DNA of 64,000 nt from Desulfoglaeba alkanexedens ALDC. GTDB taxonomy: Bacteria; Desulfobacterota; Syntrophobacteria; Syntrophobacterales; DSM-9756. Below are positions 1 to 8,778 of this stretch, in pieces (position 1 is the first letter of the stretch; every line of letters begins with the position of its first letter). The DNA lies in the NCBI RefSeq assembly GCF_005377625.1, contig NZ_CP040098.1, forward strand, positions 2,779,279-2,843,278, given 5' to 3'. Below the pieces are notes generated by a model, which had not been told where the DNA came from, searched no databases, and saw nothing but the letters and a program-made list of their open reading frames with translations. A program made the translations under genes and the position numbers.

Positions 1-636
1 GATCAGCGGGAGCAGGGCGCGGATGTCTTCCAGCGTCGCCACGCCCCCGGAAGCGATGACCGGAAGGCCCGTGCTTTCGAGCAGCCGCCTGGTCTGTACG
101 ATGTTGACGCCCGTTTGCATGCCGTCACGCTGAATGTCCGTGTAAATGACGGCAGCGAGCGCCAGGTGTTCGAACCGCCGGGCCAGTTCCACGGCCTCGG
201 TCGCCGTCGTTTCCTTCCATCCTTCGATGGCGACCTTGCCGCCTCGTGCGTCGATCCCGAGCGCGATGCGCCGGGGAAAGCGATCGCAGGCGCTTTCCAG
301 GAGCTGAGGCTGCCGGAGGGCCGCGGTGCCCAGGATCACCCGCGCAACGCCCGTTTCCAGGTACCATTCGACGGTCTCCAGGTTTCGAATGCCGCCGCCT
401 ACCTGTACCGGAATGCGGACGGCCGCCACCATGCGCTGGATGGCGTCACGGTTTTGGGGCCTCCGGCTGAAAGCGCCGTCCAGGTCCACCACGTGGAGCC
501 ACGCGGCGCCTTCCGATTCGAAGTGCTTGGCCATGGCCACAGGGTCTTTTCCGTAGACGGTCATCCGATCGGGGTCGCCTTGCATGAGGCGCACGCAGTG
601 TCCGTCCTTGAGGTCGATGGCGGGAAAAACGATCAT
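1..636 (-). CDS. hisA: HisA, histidine biosynthesis isomerase (3' end outside window)
   Basis: Phosphoribosylformimino-5-aminoimidazole carboxamide ribotide isomerase, a TIM-barrel enzyme of histidine biosynthesis. The reverse strand opens at an ATG at 636 and reads MIVFPAIDLKDG followed by CVRLMQGD, the hallmark HisA start with the first catalytic Asp of PAIDLK. Further on come VQVGGGIR, VILGTAA, the second catalytic region IYTDIQRDG, and VIASGGVATLEDIRAL just before the window edge. About 212 of the usual 240 residues are visible; the C-terminus lies beyond base 1. No frame disruption is seen. Family identity is very secure from these motifs. Confidence 0.93.
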   Translation of the reverse strand, partial: MIVFPAIDLKDGHCVRLMQGDPDRMTVYGKDPVAMAKHFESEGAAWLHVVDLDGAFSRRPQNRDAIQRMVAAVRIPVQVGGGIRNLETVEWYLETGVARVILGTAALRQPQLLESACDRFPRRIALGIDARGGKVAIEGWKETTATEAVELARRFEHLALAAVIYTDIQRDGMQTGVNIVQTRRLLESTGLPVIASGGVATLEDIRALLPLI

Positions 637-710
637 ATCTGGAAGCCTCGCAGAAAGAAACAGGGCCTGTGGGCGGGAAACCGAGCGCCGGTACGGGGGG
701 TTTCGGCCGG

Positions 711-1115
711 TCAACAGCCGTTCGTGAAGCTCCGGAGGATGTCCCGGAGGAAGTCGGGGGGCTTGAGCACCTTTCGGTCGCCGTCCACGCACACGTGAAC
801 GGTGTGGCCGTCGGCCAACGGTTCCTCGCCGCGCAGGATCACGTAATCGAAGCGCAGACGGGCGGGCCCGCTGAACTGGAACGCGGTCTGAACGGTCAGG
901 ACATCGTCGTAAAAGGCCGGCTTCCGGTAGTTGCAGTGGGCTTCGATCACCGGAAGAAAGACGCCCCGTGCCTCCAGTTCCCGATAGACGGTACCGGAAC
1001 TCCGGAACCACTCGTTCCGGCCCGCTTCAAACCACCTCATGTAATTGCCGTAATAGGCCACACCCATGGCATCGGTGTCGCCGTAGAGCACCCGAATGAT
1101 GGCTTGAGCCGCCAC
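711..1115 (-). CDS. YbgC-type 4HBT acyl-CoA thioesterase
   Basis: A 134-residue single-hotdog protein of the 4-hydroxybenzoyl-CoA thioesterase family (YbgC/FadM group), expected to hydrolyse short acyl-CoA thioesters in the cytoplasm. The family signature GDTDAMGVAYYGNYMRWFE sits near the N-terminus and contains the catalytic Asp; the rest matches the usual one-domain length. It lies 16 bp after apgM and upstream of hisA in the same direction, so it is probably the tail of the alaC-hom-apgM transcription unit. The true substrate cannot be read from sequence. Confidence 0.85.
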   Translation of the reverse strand: MAAQAIIRVLYGDTDAMGVAYYGNYMRWFEAGRNEWFRSSGTVYRELEARGVFLPVIEAHCNYRKPAFYDDVLTVQTAFQFSGPARLRFDYVILRGEEPLADGHTVHVCVDGDRKVLKPPDFLRDILRSFTNGC

Positions 1116-1131
1116 TGGGGGGGTTCCTCCT

Positions 1132-2349
1132 TTACCTGCCGATAAATTTCCTGAAGAGCGCTTCCCCGGAAGGCAGCTTGAGGCCTTCGGTTTCCGCCGT
1201 TTTCTCGCAGAAAGTCCGCCCGCTCGGGTTCGCTCCGGCCCGAAGGGGAAGGGAAGCCAGGAGAAAAATCGTGGGATCCGAAACGTGGGTGCGGACCGAA
1301 ACCGGGGTGAGGTGATCGGAAACCACCAGGATGCGCACGTCGGGAAATCTCGCGGCCCCTGCGATCAGAGGCCCGACCACTTTGGCGTCCAGGTCTTCGA
1401 TGGCCTGGATCTTCTTTTCCAGACTGCCTTCGTGGCCCGCTTCGTCGGGCGCTTCCACGTGCAGATAGACGAAATCCCCGGCTTCCAGGGCGCCCAGGGC
1501 CGCCTCCACTTTCCCCCGGTAGTTGGTGTCCAGGTAACCCGTGGCGCCGGGAACCGCGATGGGATCCAGACCCGCGTAGACGCCCAGTCCCTTGAGCAGA
1601 TCCACGGCGGAAATCATGGCACCTCGGAGCCCGTACAGGGTTTCCAGCGTGGGCAGGGAAGGGGCCTTCCCCTGCCCCCACAGCCAGACCCCGTTGGCCG
1701 GCCGCTTTCCCTCCGCTTGCCGCCTCCGGTTTACGGGGTGTTCGGCCAGTACTGCCGAGGCCCGCTCCACGAAGGCCTGAAGCGGCGGCTCCTCCCGGTA
1801 TACTCGGCGGTGAGGTTCCACGGGTTCCCCGGTGATGTCGTGAGGCGGCGTGGTCCGCAGGTCGTCCCGGCCCGCCCGCCAGACCAGCAGGTGCCGGTAG
1901 CTTACTCCGGCGTACAGCCGGAGCGGCTCTTCCACCGTGCGCTCCTGAAGTGTCGCGATCACTTCCCTGGCTTCTTCCGTGGAGATATGGCCGGCCGCAT
2001 AGTCGGCCATGCGCAGCACGCCTTGGTCGTCTTCGAGCAGCGTCACCAGGTTGCAGCGGAAGGCCACGTCCTGCGGATCGAGCCGCACTCCCAGGCTGGC
2101 GGCTTCCAGGGGCGCCCGCCCGGTGTGGTAGCGCCTGGGATCGTAGCCGAGCAGGCTCATGTTGGCGATATCGCTTCCGGGTTCCATCCCTTCGGGGATG
2201 GTGCGAACGAGGCCCGTTTGGCCGGCGGCGGCGAGTCGGTCCAGGTGAGGGGTGCGGGCCGCTTCCAGTGGAGTCCGCCCGTCGAGGGCGTCGATGCGGT
2301 AATCCGCCATGCCGTCACCGACCAAGACGATGAACTTGGGTGCTTTCAC
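1132..2349 (-). CDS. apgM: 2,3-bisphosphoglycerate-independent phosphoglycerate mutase, archaeal type
   Basis: Interconverts 3- and 2-phosphoglycerate without a bisphosphoglycerate cofactor. The 405-residue length fits the short ApgM class rather than the roughly 510-residue GpmI. The N-terminus FIVLVGDGMADY carries the metal-binding Asp of the alkaline-phosphatase superfamily, followed by LEAARTPHLDRLA; the C-terminal part has VVSDHLTPVSVRTH, with metal ligands. It follows hom by 18 bp on the same strand. ApgM next to homoserine dehydrogenase is a familiar order in delta- and other anaerobic proteobacteria and related bacteria, where such proteins are sometimes suspected of a homoserine-kinase-like role; here that remains only an alternative. 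Confidence 0.88.
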   Translation of the reverse strand: MKAPKFIVLVGDGMADYRIDALDGRTPLEAARTPHLDRLAAAGQTGLVRTIPEGMEPGSDIANMSLLGYDPRRYHTGRAPLEAASLGVRLDPQDVAFRCNLVTLLEDDQGVLRMADYAAGHISTEEAREVIATLQERTVEEPLRLYAGVSYRHLLVWRAGRDDLRTTPPHDITGEPVEPHRRVYREEPPLQAFVERASAVLAEHPVNRRRQAEGKRPANGVWLWGQGKAPSLPTLETLYGLRGAMISAVDLLKGLGVYAGLDPIAVPGATGYLDTNYRGKVEAALGALEAGDFVYLHVEAPDEAGHEGSLEKKIQAIEDLDAKVVGPLIAGAARFPDVRILVVSDHLTPVSVRTHVSDPTIFLLASLPLRAGANPSGRTFCEKTAETEGLKLPSGEALFRKFIGR

Positions 2350-2367
2350 GGGAACCTCGGGTTCGAT

Positions 2368-3687
2368 TCAGATTTCCGCGCTCTCGTGGTCTTCGATCCG
2401 AATGAGCCGTGTGGGTTCTTTCACCACATCCAGACGATCGATTTCCGCCAGGGACCGTTTCACATCCCGTTCCCGGGCTTCGTGGGTGAGCATCACGATG
2501 GGGACGGCGCCCTCCACTTCACGCCCCTTCTGGATGACCGCTGCAATGCTGATGGCATTATTCCCGAGAATGCCGGAAATCTTCGACAGGACTCCCGGAC
2601 GGTCCATTGCCGAAAAGCGGAAATAATAGCGCGTGACGATGTCTTCCATGGGTTTTACGGGCACCCATTCCAATCGTTCCGGTAGAAAGCCAAGGGGCGG
2701 GACCCTGTGGGGTGCCCGGCAGAACATGTCCCGGGCGAGATCGATGAGGTCGCTCACGACGGCGCTTCCCGTCGGCATCATGCCGGCGCCGAGCCCGTAC
2801 AGCATGATGCTTCCCGCGGCGTTTCCGCGGATGTGAACCGCGTTGTAGGCGCCGCGGACGCTGGCCAGCACGTGGGTGGACGGGATCAGGGTCGGATGGA
2901 CCCTCATTTCCAGCCGCCCTTGCTCCTGGCGGCCGATGGCCAGCAGTTTCAAATGGTAGCCGAATTCTTCGGCGAAACGCACGTCGAGCGGGTCGATCCG
3001 GCTGATGCCCTCTGTGTAGACCTTGTCCAACTGAATGCGGCTTCCGAAACCCATGGCGCACGCGATGGCCAACTTGTGAGCGGTGTCGATGCCTTCGATA
3101 TCCAGGGTCGGGTCCGCTTCAGCGAAACCGTGTTGCTGAGCTTCGCGGAGCGCGTCGCTGAAGGGCAGCGCCGCCAGCGTCATCCGGGTGAGGATGTAAT
3201 TGGACGTGCCGTTCAGGATGCCGAAGATGGTGTCGATGCGGTTTCCGGCGAGTCCTTCCCGCAGGGATTTGATGAGCGGGATGCCGCCCGCGACGGCCGC
3301 TTCGAAGGCGACGGTGCGTTCGAACCGGCGCGCGGCTTCGAACAGTTCGTTGCCGCTTTGGGCCAACAGGGCCTTGTTGGCGGTGACCACGTGTTTGCCG
3401 CTTTCCAGAGCTTCCAGGATGAAGCTTCGAGCCGGTTCCAATCCGCCGATCAGTTCCACCACGATGTCGATTTTCGGATCCCGGAGCACGGCTTCGGCGT
3501 CGGTGGTCAATATTTCCCGCGGGACGGCCACGGGCCGCGGCGTTTCGATGTCCAGGTCCGCCACCCGCCGAATCACCAGCGGCATGCCCAGGCGGTTGGA
3601 AATAATCGATTCATTTTCCTGAAGCACGCGGACGACGCCGCAGCCCACCGTCCCCCAGCCGATGAGTCCTATCCCGATCGAATCCAT
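2368..3687 (-). CDS. hom: Homoserine dehydrogenase
   Basis: Reduces aspartate semialdehyde to homoserine, the branch point to threonine and methionine. The N-terminus GLIGWGTVGCGVV is the dinucleotide-binding loop; VTANKALLAQ and GILNGTSNYILTRM are the conserved substrate-binding regions; the C-terminus DRPGVLSKISGILGN starts an ACT domain, suggesting allosteric feedback. The ATG at 3687 is preferred to an in-frame TTG at 3708, because homology starts right after it and a GAGGAG lies upstream, overlapping the alaC stop. About 439 residues, normal for an ACT-bearing Hom. It is translationally close to the aminotransferase upstream. Confidence 0.94.
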   Translation of the reverse strand: MDSIGIGLIGWGTVGCGVVRVLQENESIISNRLGMPLVIRRVADLDIETPRPVAVPREILTTDAEAVLRDPKIDIVVELIGGLEPARSFILEALESGKHVVTANKALLAQSGNELFEAARRFERTVAFEAAVAGGIPLIKSLREGLAGNRIDTIFGILNGTSNYILTRMTLAALPFSDALREAQQHGFAEADPTLDIEGIDTAHKLAIACAMGFGSRIQLDKVYTEGISRIDPLDVRFAEEFGYHLKLLAIGRQEQGRLEMRVHPTLIPSTHVLASVRGAYNAVHIRGNAAGSIMLYGLGAGMMPTGSAVVSDLIDLARDMFCRAPHRVPPLGFLPERLEWVPVKPMEDIVTRYYFRFSAMDRPGVLSKISGILGNNAISIAAVIQKGREVEGAVPIVMLTHEARERDVKRSLAEIDRLDVVKEPTRLIRIEDHESAEI

Positions 3688-3704
3688 GAACGCTCGATCA
3701 CTCC

Positions 3705-4925
3705 TCAAGAACCTACCGCCCGAACAGCCGGTTTCACCACGCGGTTCTGCAGCGCCTTCTTGATGCCGCGCAGCGCCTGCCGAGTGCGCATCTCGTTTTC
3801 AACCAACGCAAACCGCACGTATTCGTCTCCATATTCACCGAACCCCAGCCCCGGAGACACCGCCGTCTTACCTTCCTCGATGAGGAACTTGGAGAACTCC
3901 ACGGAGCCCATAGATCGGAAGGGTTCAGGAATTTTCGCCCATACGAACATGGTGCCTTTGGGCTTTTGCACGGGCCAGCCCATGCGGTTCAGGCCGTCCA
4001 CCAGGACGTCACGGCGCGACCTGTAGATGGAGACGATCTCGTCCACGCACGACTGGTCGCTGTTCAGGGCGATGATGGCCGCAATCTGGATGGGCTGGAA
4101 GATGCCGTAGTCCAGGTAACTCTTGAGCCGCGTCAGCGCGCCCACCATCTCCGGGTTTCCGACGCAGAATCCCACGCGCCATCCCGCCATGCTGTAGCTT
4201 TTGGACAGGGAAAAGAACTCGACGGCGATCTCTTTGGCTTCCGGCACCTGGAGGATACTGGGCGCCTGGTAGCCGTCGAAGGCGAGGTCCGCGTAGGCTA
4301 GGTCGTGGATCACCATCATCTGGTGTTCCCGGGCGAAATGGACCACCTTCTTGAAGAAGTCCAGGTCCACCACCGCGGTCGTCGGGTTGTGCGGATAGGA
4401 AATGATGAGCATCTTCGGGCGAGGCCATGTCTGCTTGGTGGCGATCTGGAGGTCTTCCAGAAAGTCCCGGTCCGGCCCGATGGGAATGGAACGCAGGTCG
4501 CCTCCCGCGATGATCACCGAGTAGGGATGAATGGGGTAGGTGGGATTGGGCGCAAACACCACGTCCCCCGGGCTGATGAGGGCCAGCACCAGGTGTGACA
4601 GGCCTTCCTTGGCTCCGATGGTGACCACGGCTTCCGTTTCCGGGTCGACGGTCACGCCGTAGCGGCGCGCGTACCAGTCGGCGATGGCGTGGCGCAGCTT
4701 GGTGATCCCCTTGGATGCCGAATAACGGTGGTTGGGCGACTTCTGGGCCGCCTCGATGAGCTTGTCCACGATGTGAGGCGGTGTGGGGATATCGGGATTG
4801 CCCATCCCGAGGTCGATGATGTCTTCGCCGGCCCGGCGCTTTTCCATCTTGAGGGCGTTCACTTGGGCGAAGACATACGGCGGCAGCCGCCGCATCCTGG
4901 AAAATTGCGAAATGTTAAGTGTCAT
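3705..4925 (-). CDS. alaC: Class I/II aminotransferase, AlaC-like
   Basis: A 406-residue PLP-dependent fold-type I aminotransferase. The PLP lysine lies in [29 protein letters not shown] at the N-terminus and [10 protein letters not shown] are typical of the alanine-synthesising AlaC/YfdZ group and related LL-diaminopimelate aminotransferases. An AGGAGG sits 8 bases before the ATG. It is the first gene of the leftward alaC-hom-apgM group, a common arrangement that links it to aspartate-family amino acid metabolism. The general class is certain; the amino-donor specificity (alanine versus aspartate or diaminopimelate) is inferred. Confidence 0.85.
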   Translation of the reverse strand: MTLNISQFSRMRRLPPYVFAQVNALKMEKRRAGEDIIDLGMGNPDIPTPPHIVDKLIEAAQKSPNHRYSASKGITKLRHAIADWYARRYGVTVDPETEAVVTIGAKEGLSHLVLALISPGDVVFAPNPTYPIHPYSVIIAGGDLRSIPIGPDRDFLEDLQIATKQTWPRPKMLIISYPHNPTTAVVDLDFFKKVVHFAREHQMMVIHDLAYADLAFDGYQAPSILQVPEAKEIAVEFFSLSKSYSMAGWRVGFCVGNPEMVGALTRLKSYLDYGIFQPIQIAAIIALNSDQSCVDEIVSIYRSRRDVLVDGLNRMGWPVQKPKGTMFVWAKIPEPFRSMGSVEFSKFLIEEGKTAVSPGLGFGEYGDEYVRFALVENEMRTRQALRGIKKALQNRVVKPAVRAVGS

Positions 4926-4981
4926 GATGCGATCCTCCTATCAGTAAGTAAAGAACGTTATCTCAGCGCTTGGAAGATGTC

Positions 4982-5032
4982 AAAAAGAAACCCCGCCCGT
5001 CTCGAATGGCAACGGAAGGGAACTCGGGCGGG
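4982..5032 (-). terminator. Rho-independent terminator after nagZ
   Basis: On the minus strand an 8-bp GC stem (CCCGCCCG / CGGGCGGG) with a loop of about 25 bases is followed directly by GTTTCTTTTT. It lies 34 bp beyond the nagZ stop and upstream of the aminotransferase gene, where a leftward terminator is expected. The long loop is the only weak point. Confidence 0.6.
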
Positions 5033-5065
5033 AGTGCGATCCCGACCCGTTTGCGCTGCGTCCTT

Positions 5066-6052
5066 TCAGAAATGAAAGGAGAGCAGGCGTTGCAAACGTT
5101 TCATGGAGGCTTCGTGAAGGTCGCGGGCGGAACCGCCCGCTCGAATGGCGTCGTAGAGGGCCGCGTAAAGCGGTTCCACGTTCTCCGGTCGCTGGCAGAC
5201 GAGAAATCCGTCCACGGTGGCTTCCAGCCCCCAATGCGCCACATCCCGTAGGGGAATGCGACCGCTCACGGCCTTCATGTCCAGGTCGTCGCTGAACAGA
5301 ACGCCTTGGAACCCCAGGCGGTCTCTCAGGATTCCGCGGTTGACGGCCGCCGAGAGGGTACCGGGGCGTTCGGGGTCCCACGCCGGGTAGAGCGCGTGCG
5401 AGGTCATGACGGCGTGCACGCCGGCTGCGACAGCGTGCCGGAAGGGAAGGAGCTGGTCTTCAAGGCGCGCGGGGTCTTCGGTTTCGACCACCGGAAGGCG
5501 GTGGTGCGGGTCCAGGGCGGCCTTTCCCAGTCCCGGGAAATGCTTGGCCGTAGCTGAAACGCCCAGGCTCTGAAACGTCTCGATCCACAAGCGCCCCAGC
5601 CGGGCCACCCGTTCGGGGACGGCTCCAGGCGATCGTGAACCAAGGAAATGCCCTTCCGGATCGTCCACCACGTCCAGAACCGGGGCGAAGTTGATCTGAA
5701 TGCCCAGCGCCTTCAGTCGCTTCGCGACCGTCCTCGCCGAGTGGATCACGGCGTCCGAGCCGGAACGGGCCGTTTCCAGGGCGGAAGGAAGCCAAGGAAG
5801 CGCCGGGTGCAGGCGCTGGACGGCGCCGCCTTCTTCGTCTACGGCTATGAGCGTGCCGCGGCCCAGGGTTTCCCGGGAGTAGAGTTGAACGTCTTTCAGA
5901 AGTTCCCGAAGCTGCCCGGCGCTCGAAATGTTCCGGCGAAAGAGTACCAGGCCCCCGATCCGGAATTCCCGGATCACGGCCATGAGGTCCCGGCCGAACT
6001 CAGTTCCGTTGAATCCCACGAAGAGGTGGGCGCCGGCCGTTGATTTCACCAT
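5066..6052 (-). CDS. nagZ: Beta-N-acetylglucosaminidase, NagZ family (GH3)
   Basis: Cytosolic glycoside hydrolase family 3 enzyme that removes GlcNAc from muropeptides during peptidoglycan recycling. Of 328 residues, the recognisable parts are the N-terminal IAVDEEGGAVQRL, NFAPVLDV, the KHFPGLG loop (usually KHFPGHG) and LFSDDLDMKAV, which holds the nucleophile Asp. No signal peptide is seen, fitting the short cytosolic bacterial form. It faces away from a MurU-like and an AmgK-like gene, which act further down the same salvage route. The Leu in place of the second His of the active loop is the one notable deviation. Confidence 0.88.
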   Translation of the reverse strand: MVKSTAGAHLFVGFNGTEFGRDLMAVIREFRIGGLVLFRRNISSAGQLRELLKDVQLYSRETLGRGTLIAVDEEGGAVQRLHPALPWLPSALETARSGSDAVIHSARTVAKRLKALGIQINFAPVLDVVDDPEGHFLGSRSPGAVPERVARLGRLWIETFQSLGVSATAKHFPGLGKAALDPHHRLPVVETEDPARLEDQLLPFRHAVAAGVHAVMTSHALYPAWDPERPGTLSAAVNRGILRDRLGFQGVLFSDDLDMKAVSGRIPLRDVAHWGLEATVDGFLVCQRPENVEPLYAALYDAIRAGGSARDLHEASMKRLQRLLSFHF

Positions 6053-6258
6053 CGGGCTTTCGACCGTCCGTCTCGTGTTCTTCTTTCGAAGCCTTTTCTT
6101 TTCATTCGAACTTCTCAGATACCTTGCTGAAAAGCCGAAATCATGTCAAATGTCAATGGTCGAAACGATGCCTTCGACGAGAGGGATGCCGGTTTTCTGT
6201 TCGCCCCGGGTGCCGTGTCGAATCCGGATGCAGGAACCGTTGGAAGAAGAAGGCCCCC

Positions 6259-7254
6259 ATGCGCGCCATGATTCTCGCAGCCGGGCTCGGTACGCGGCTC
6301 CGGCCGCTCACCTGGGTCCGCCCCAAAGTGCTTCAGCCCCTCATGGGCATGACGCTCCTCGAATACTGGGCGGAGCGGCTCGCTTCGGCGGGCTTTGAGG
6401 CGGCCGTGGTGAACGCCCACCACCTGGCGGACCGCCTGGAAGCGTTCGTCCATGAACGTTCCTGGCCGCTTCCCCTTCATGTCATCCGGGAGCCGGTTCT
6501 GCTGGGGACGGGAGGCGGGCTCCGGAACGCCGTTTCGCTTTTGGGCGACGGGCCGGTACTCGCCGTAAACGGGGACACGGCCTGTGACGCGGCTCTTGCG
6601 CACCTTCGGCAAGTCCACGAAACGTCCGGCGCCAAGGCCACACTCCTTGTCCACGACTGTCCGCCGTTCAACAACGTGGCGGTGGATGCGGCCGGACGGG
6701 TGCGCGGGTTCGGCGAACGAGGGGAAGAGCTGTGTCGGAGGGATTCGGCGGTCCGCCTGCTGGCCTTCACCGGGATCCATGTGGTGGATTCGAAGGCGCT
6801 GGATTACTTCCCCCGAGGAAAGCCCGCAAGCATTCTGGAATTGTACAAGGATCTCATCGCTCGGGGAGACCCGCCGCGGGCCGTTTTTCGCAGTACTCTG
6901 ACGTGGCGGGAAACGGGGACGGTGGCCGCCTATTGGAGCCTCCATCGACATCTGGCGGCGGTAGACGACGGCGGCTTGGCGCCCCTTCCGAGCGGATCGC
7001 CCGTCCGAGTTCACCACAGTGCGGTCCTGGAAGGCGATGTCAGGCTGGAAGGCATGGTGGTTCTCGACCGCGCATGCCGCCTTCGCGGGCCCGTCCGGTT
7101 GAAGGACGTGATCGCCTGGAACGGCGTAGCGTTCGCTCCGGGAACGGATTTGGAAACCTGTATCGTGACCGATGGAGCAGCGGTTGCGGGGAGTCACCGG
7201 CATTGCATCCTGACGAAGGAAAAGGGGACCTTCCCGTTTCATCCCAACGACTGA
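6259..7254 (+). CDS. Nucleotidyltransferase, MurU-like NDP-sugar synthase
   Basis: A sugar-1-phosphate nucleotidyltransferase of about 331 residues. The start MRAMILAAGLGTRLRPLTW is the Rossmann-like nucleotide-binding signature; VLAVNGDTACD holds the metal-binding Asp. After the catalytic domain (about residues 1-230) there is a short run resembling a left-handed beta-helix (hexad-like VHHSAVLEGDVRLEG). The ATG at 6259 is chosen because homology begins exactly there and GAAGAAGG precedes it; a longer frame upstream lacks family similarity. It is translationally coupled to a kinase gene of the AmgK family, and nagZ is divergent. By analogy with Pseudomonas AmgK-MurU it may make UDP-MurNAc; GDP-mannose-type chemistry is the alternative. 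Confidence 0.75.
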   Translation: MRAMILAAGLGTRLRPLTWVRPKVLQPLMGMTLLEYWAERLASAGFEAAVVNAHHLADRLEAFVHERSWPLPLHVIREPVLLGTGGGLRNAVSLLGDGPVLAVNGDTACDAALAHLRQVHETSGAKATLLVHDCPPFNNVAVDAAGRVRGFGERGEELCRRDSAVRLLAFTGIHVVDSKALDYFPRGKPASILELYKDLIARGDPPRAVFRSTLTWRETGTVAAYWSLHRHLAAVDDGGLAPLPSGSPVRVHHSAVLEGDVRLEGMVVLDRACRLRGPVRLKDVIAWNGVAFAPGTDLETCIVTDGAAVAGSHRHCILTKEKGTFPFHPND

Positions 7255-8351
7255 AGGCGCTTCTTTCAACCCTTCGCCTCGAAGGGGCCGGATCGGCAAG
7301 CGCAGGGAGCGGCTGGTCGGTGGAACCGCTTCACGGCGACGGTTCGGACCGTGCCTTTTTCAGGCTCCGGGACGGCTTCCGGCGGGCGGTTCTGGTTGTG
7401 TCTCCACGCCGCAGCACGGACGAGATGGACGAATGCGACGCCTACGATCGGATCGGCCGGCACCTGGCGGCGAAAGGCCTGCCGGTTCCCCGGTTTTTCT
7501 GGTCCGATCCTCGCCGGGGCGTATTTGTCCTGCAAGACCTCGGAAACATCCACCTGCAGGACTTCGTCAACCGGTCGCGGACGCCGCGGCGCCTGGCCCG
7601 GGCGTACACGGATGCGGTCCGGCTGCTGCTTCGCCTGCACCGGCGGGGAGCGGAAGGCTTCCAAAGCGCCTTCTGCTTCGACACGGACCGCTACGATGCT
7701 CGTTTCATTTACCATCGTGAACTGGAATACTTCCGCCGAGCATTCCTGAACGAGACGCTGGGGTGCGCGGTGGTCGAAGAGGACCTGGGAGAAGATTTCC
7801 TGAAACTGGCGGCCCTGGCCGAGGCGCCCGGGCGCCGGTGGGTGATGCATCGGGATTTTCAGAGCCGGAACATCATGGTACACGGCGGAGCACTCTGGAT
7901 TATCGATTTTCAAGGCATGCGCTTCGGCCCGCCGGCTTACGACCTGGCAAGCCTCCTCATCGACCCCTACACGGCCGTTCCCGAAACGCTCCAGGAGATC
8001 CTCGTCCAACGCTATTGGAACGCCGCCCGGGGGTTCCTCGATGTACCGCGGAATGATTTCCTGCGGAGCTACCAAATGGTCCGCCTGTGCCGTAACCTGC
8101 AGATGCTCGGAGCCTTCGGGTTCTTGGGGACGACGAAAGGAAAGAGCGGGTTCCTTAATTATGTCCCGAGAGCCTGGAGGACACTTCGAAAGACCATTGA
8201 AGGCCCGTGCGGTGCCCTGTTTCCGAGCCTCAGGCGTTGGGTGCGCCTGGCGGACGAACGCATCGGGTCCGGCGCGTACCGGCAGAGGATCGAACCGGCG
8301 GGTTCCGTGACACGTGCGTCGGCGGGCGAGACTTCTGCAGCGGCCTCGTGA
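7203..8351 (+). CDS. Aminoglycoside-phosphotransferase-fold sugar kinase, AmgK-like
   Basis: APH-fold kinase of about 380 residues. It has the expected loops HRDFQSRNIMV (catalytic Asp) and IIDFQGMRFGPPAYDLASLL (metal Asp, with the typical APH continuation). No ATG fits the start of homology. A TTG at 7203 with GGGGAG nine bases upstream would overlap the preceding gene by about 50 bp and is the best guess, so the start is uncertain. Together with the upstream nucleotidyltransferase it matches the AmgK/MurU pair that phosphorylates and then activates MurNAc in cell-wall recycling. The basic C-terminal tail of about 60 residues has no clear similarity. Confidence 0.75.
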   Translation: MHPDEGKGDLPVSSQRLKALLSTLRLEGAGSASAGSGWSVEPLHGDGSDRAFFRLRDGFRRAVLVVSPRRSTDEMDECDAYDRIGRHLAAKGLPVPRFFWSDPRRGVFVLQDLGNIHLQDFVNRSRTPRRLARAYTDAVRLLLRLHRRGAEGFQSAFCFDTDRYDARFIYHRELEYFRRAFLNETLGCAVVEEDLGEDFLKLAALAEAPGRRWVMHRDFQSRNIMVHGGALWIIDFQGMRFGPPAYDLASLLIDPYTAVPETLQEILVQRYWNAARGFLDVPRNDFLRSYQMVRLCRNLQMLGAFGFLGTTKGKSGFLNYVPRAWRTLRKTIEGPCGALFPSLRRWVRLADERIGSGAYRQRIEPAGSVTRASAGETSAAAS

Positions 8352-8406
8352 GGGGTTCCCGAGTCCGGCCAGCGGCATGTTTTTCAATAGAAAGGAGAAT
8401 GGATGG

Positions 8407-8772
8407 ATGGCGACCGAAATCGGTGACCTGGTTCTGGTCCATATCGAAAACCAGCCGGCTTTTTTTGCGCGGATCGAAGACATCACGGCGGATCCCAAGC
8501 CCGATTGGTGGCAGGTGAAACTCCTGGTGCTCCAAGTGCCCTTGGTGGTGGTGACGTGGATCCTTCGTGAAGCCTACATCAACGGTGAACCGTTCACCAT
8601 GGGAGGCCACCCCATGCAGATGGTGAAAGTGGAGGCGCCGCAGGAGGGTCCGGAAAAGCAGAAGGAGGAACAGCCGGCCGGGGAGGGGGTCCAATCCCAC
8701 GGTTCCGGGGACCGAGAGGCCGCGAAGGCCGGCAAGGTGGTGTCGTTTGCGGATCGACTGAAGAAGAGATGA
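8407..8772 (+). CDS. Small uncharacterised soluble protein
   Basis: Encodes 121 residues starting MATEIGDLVLVHIENQPAFF. An AGGAG nine bases ahead of the ATG supports this start over a longer frame. The first 75 residues look like a compact beta-rich domain (alternating hydrophobics, paired Trp in PDWWQVKLLVL); residues 80-105 are a charged, Glu/Gly-rich linker; and the end is basic (FADRLKKR). No signal peptide or membrane segment. I do not recognise the family and assign no function. It follows the AmgK-like gene by 55 bp on the same strand, so co-transcription is plausible. Confidence 0.7.
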   Translation: MATEIGDLVLVHIENQPAFFARIEDITADPKPDWWQVKLLVLQVPLVVVTWILREAYINGEPFTMGGHPMQMVKVEAPQEGPEKQKEEQPAGEGVQSHGSGDREAAKAGKVVSFADRLKKR

Positions 8773-8778
8773 GGGGGG

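Noticed and set aside
6040-6258. N-terminal extension of the MurU-like protein
   Set aside because: The extra 73 residues have no similarity, while homology and a ribosome site both begin at 6259.
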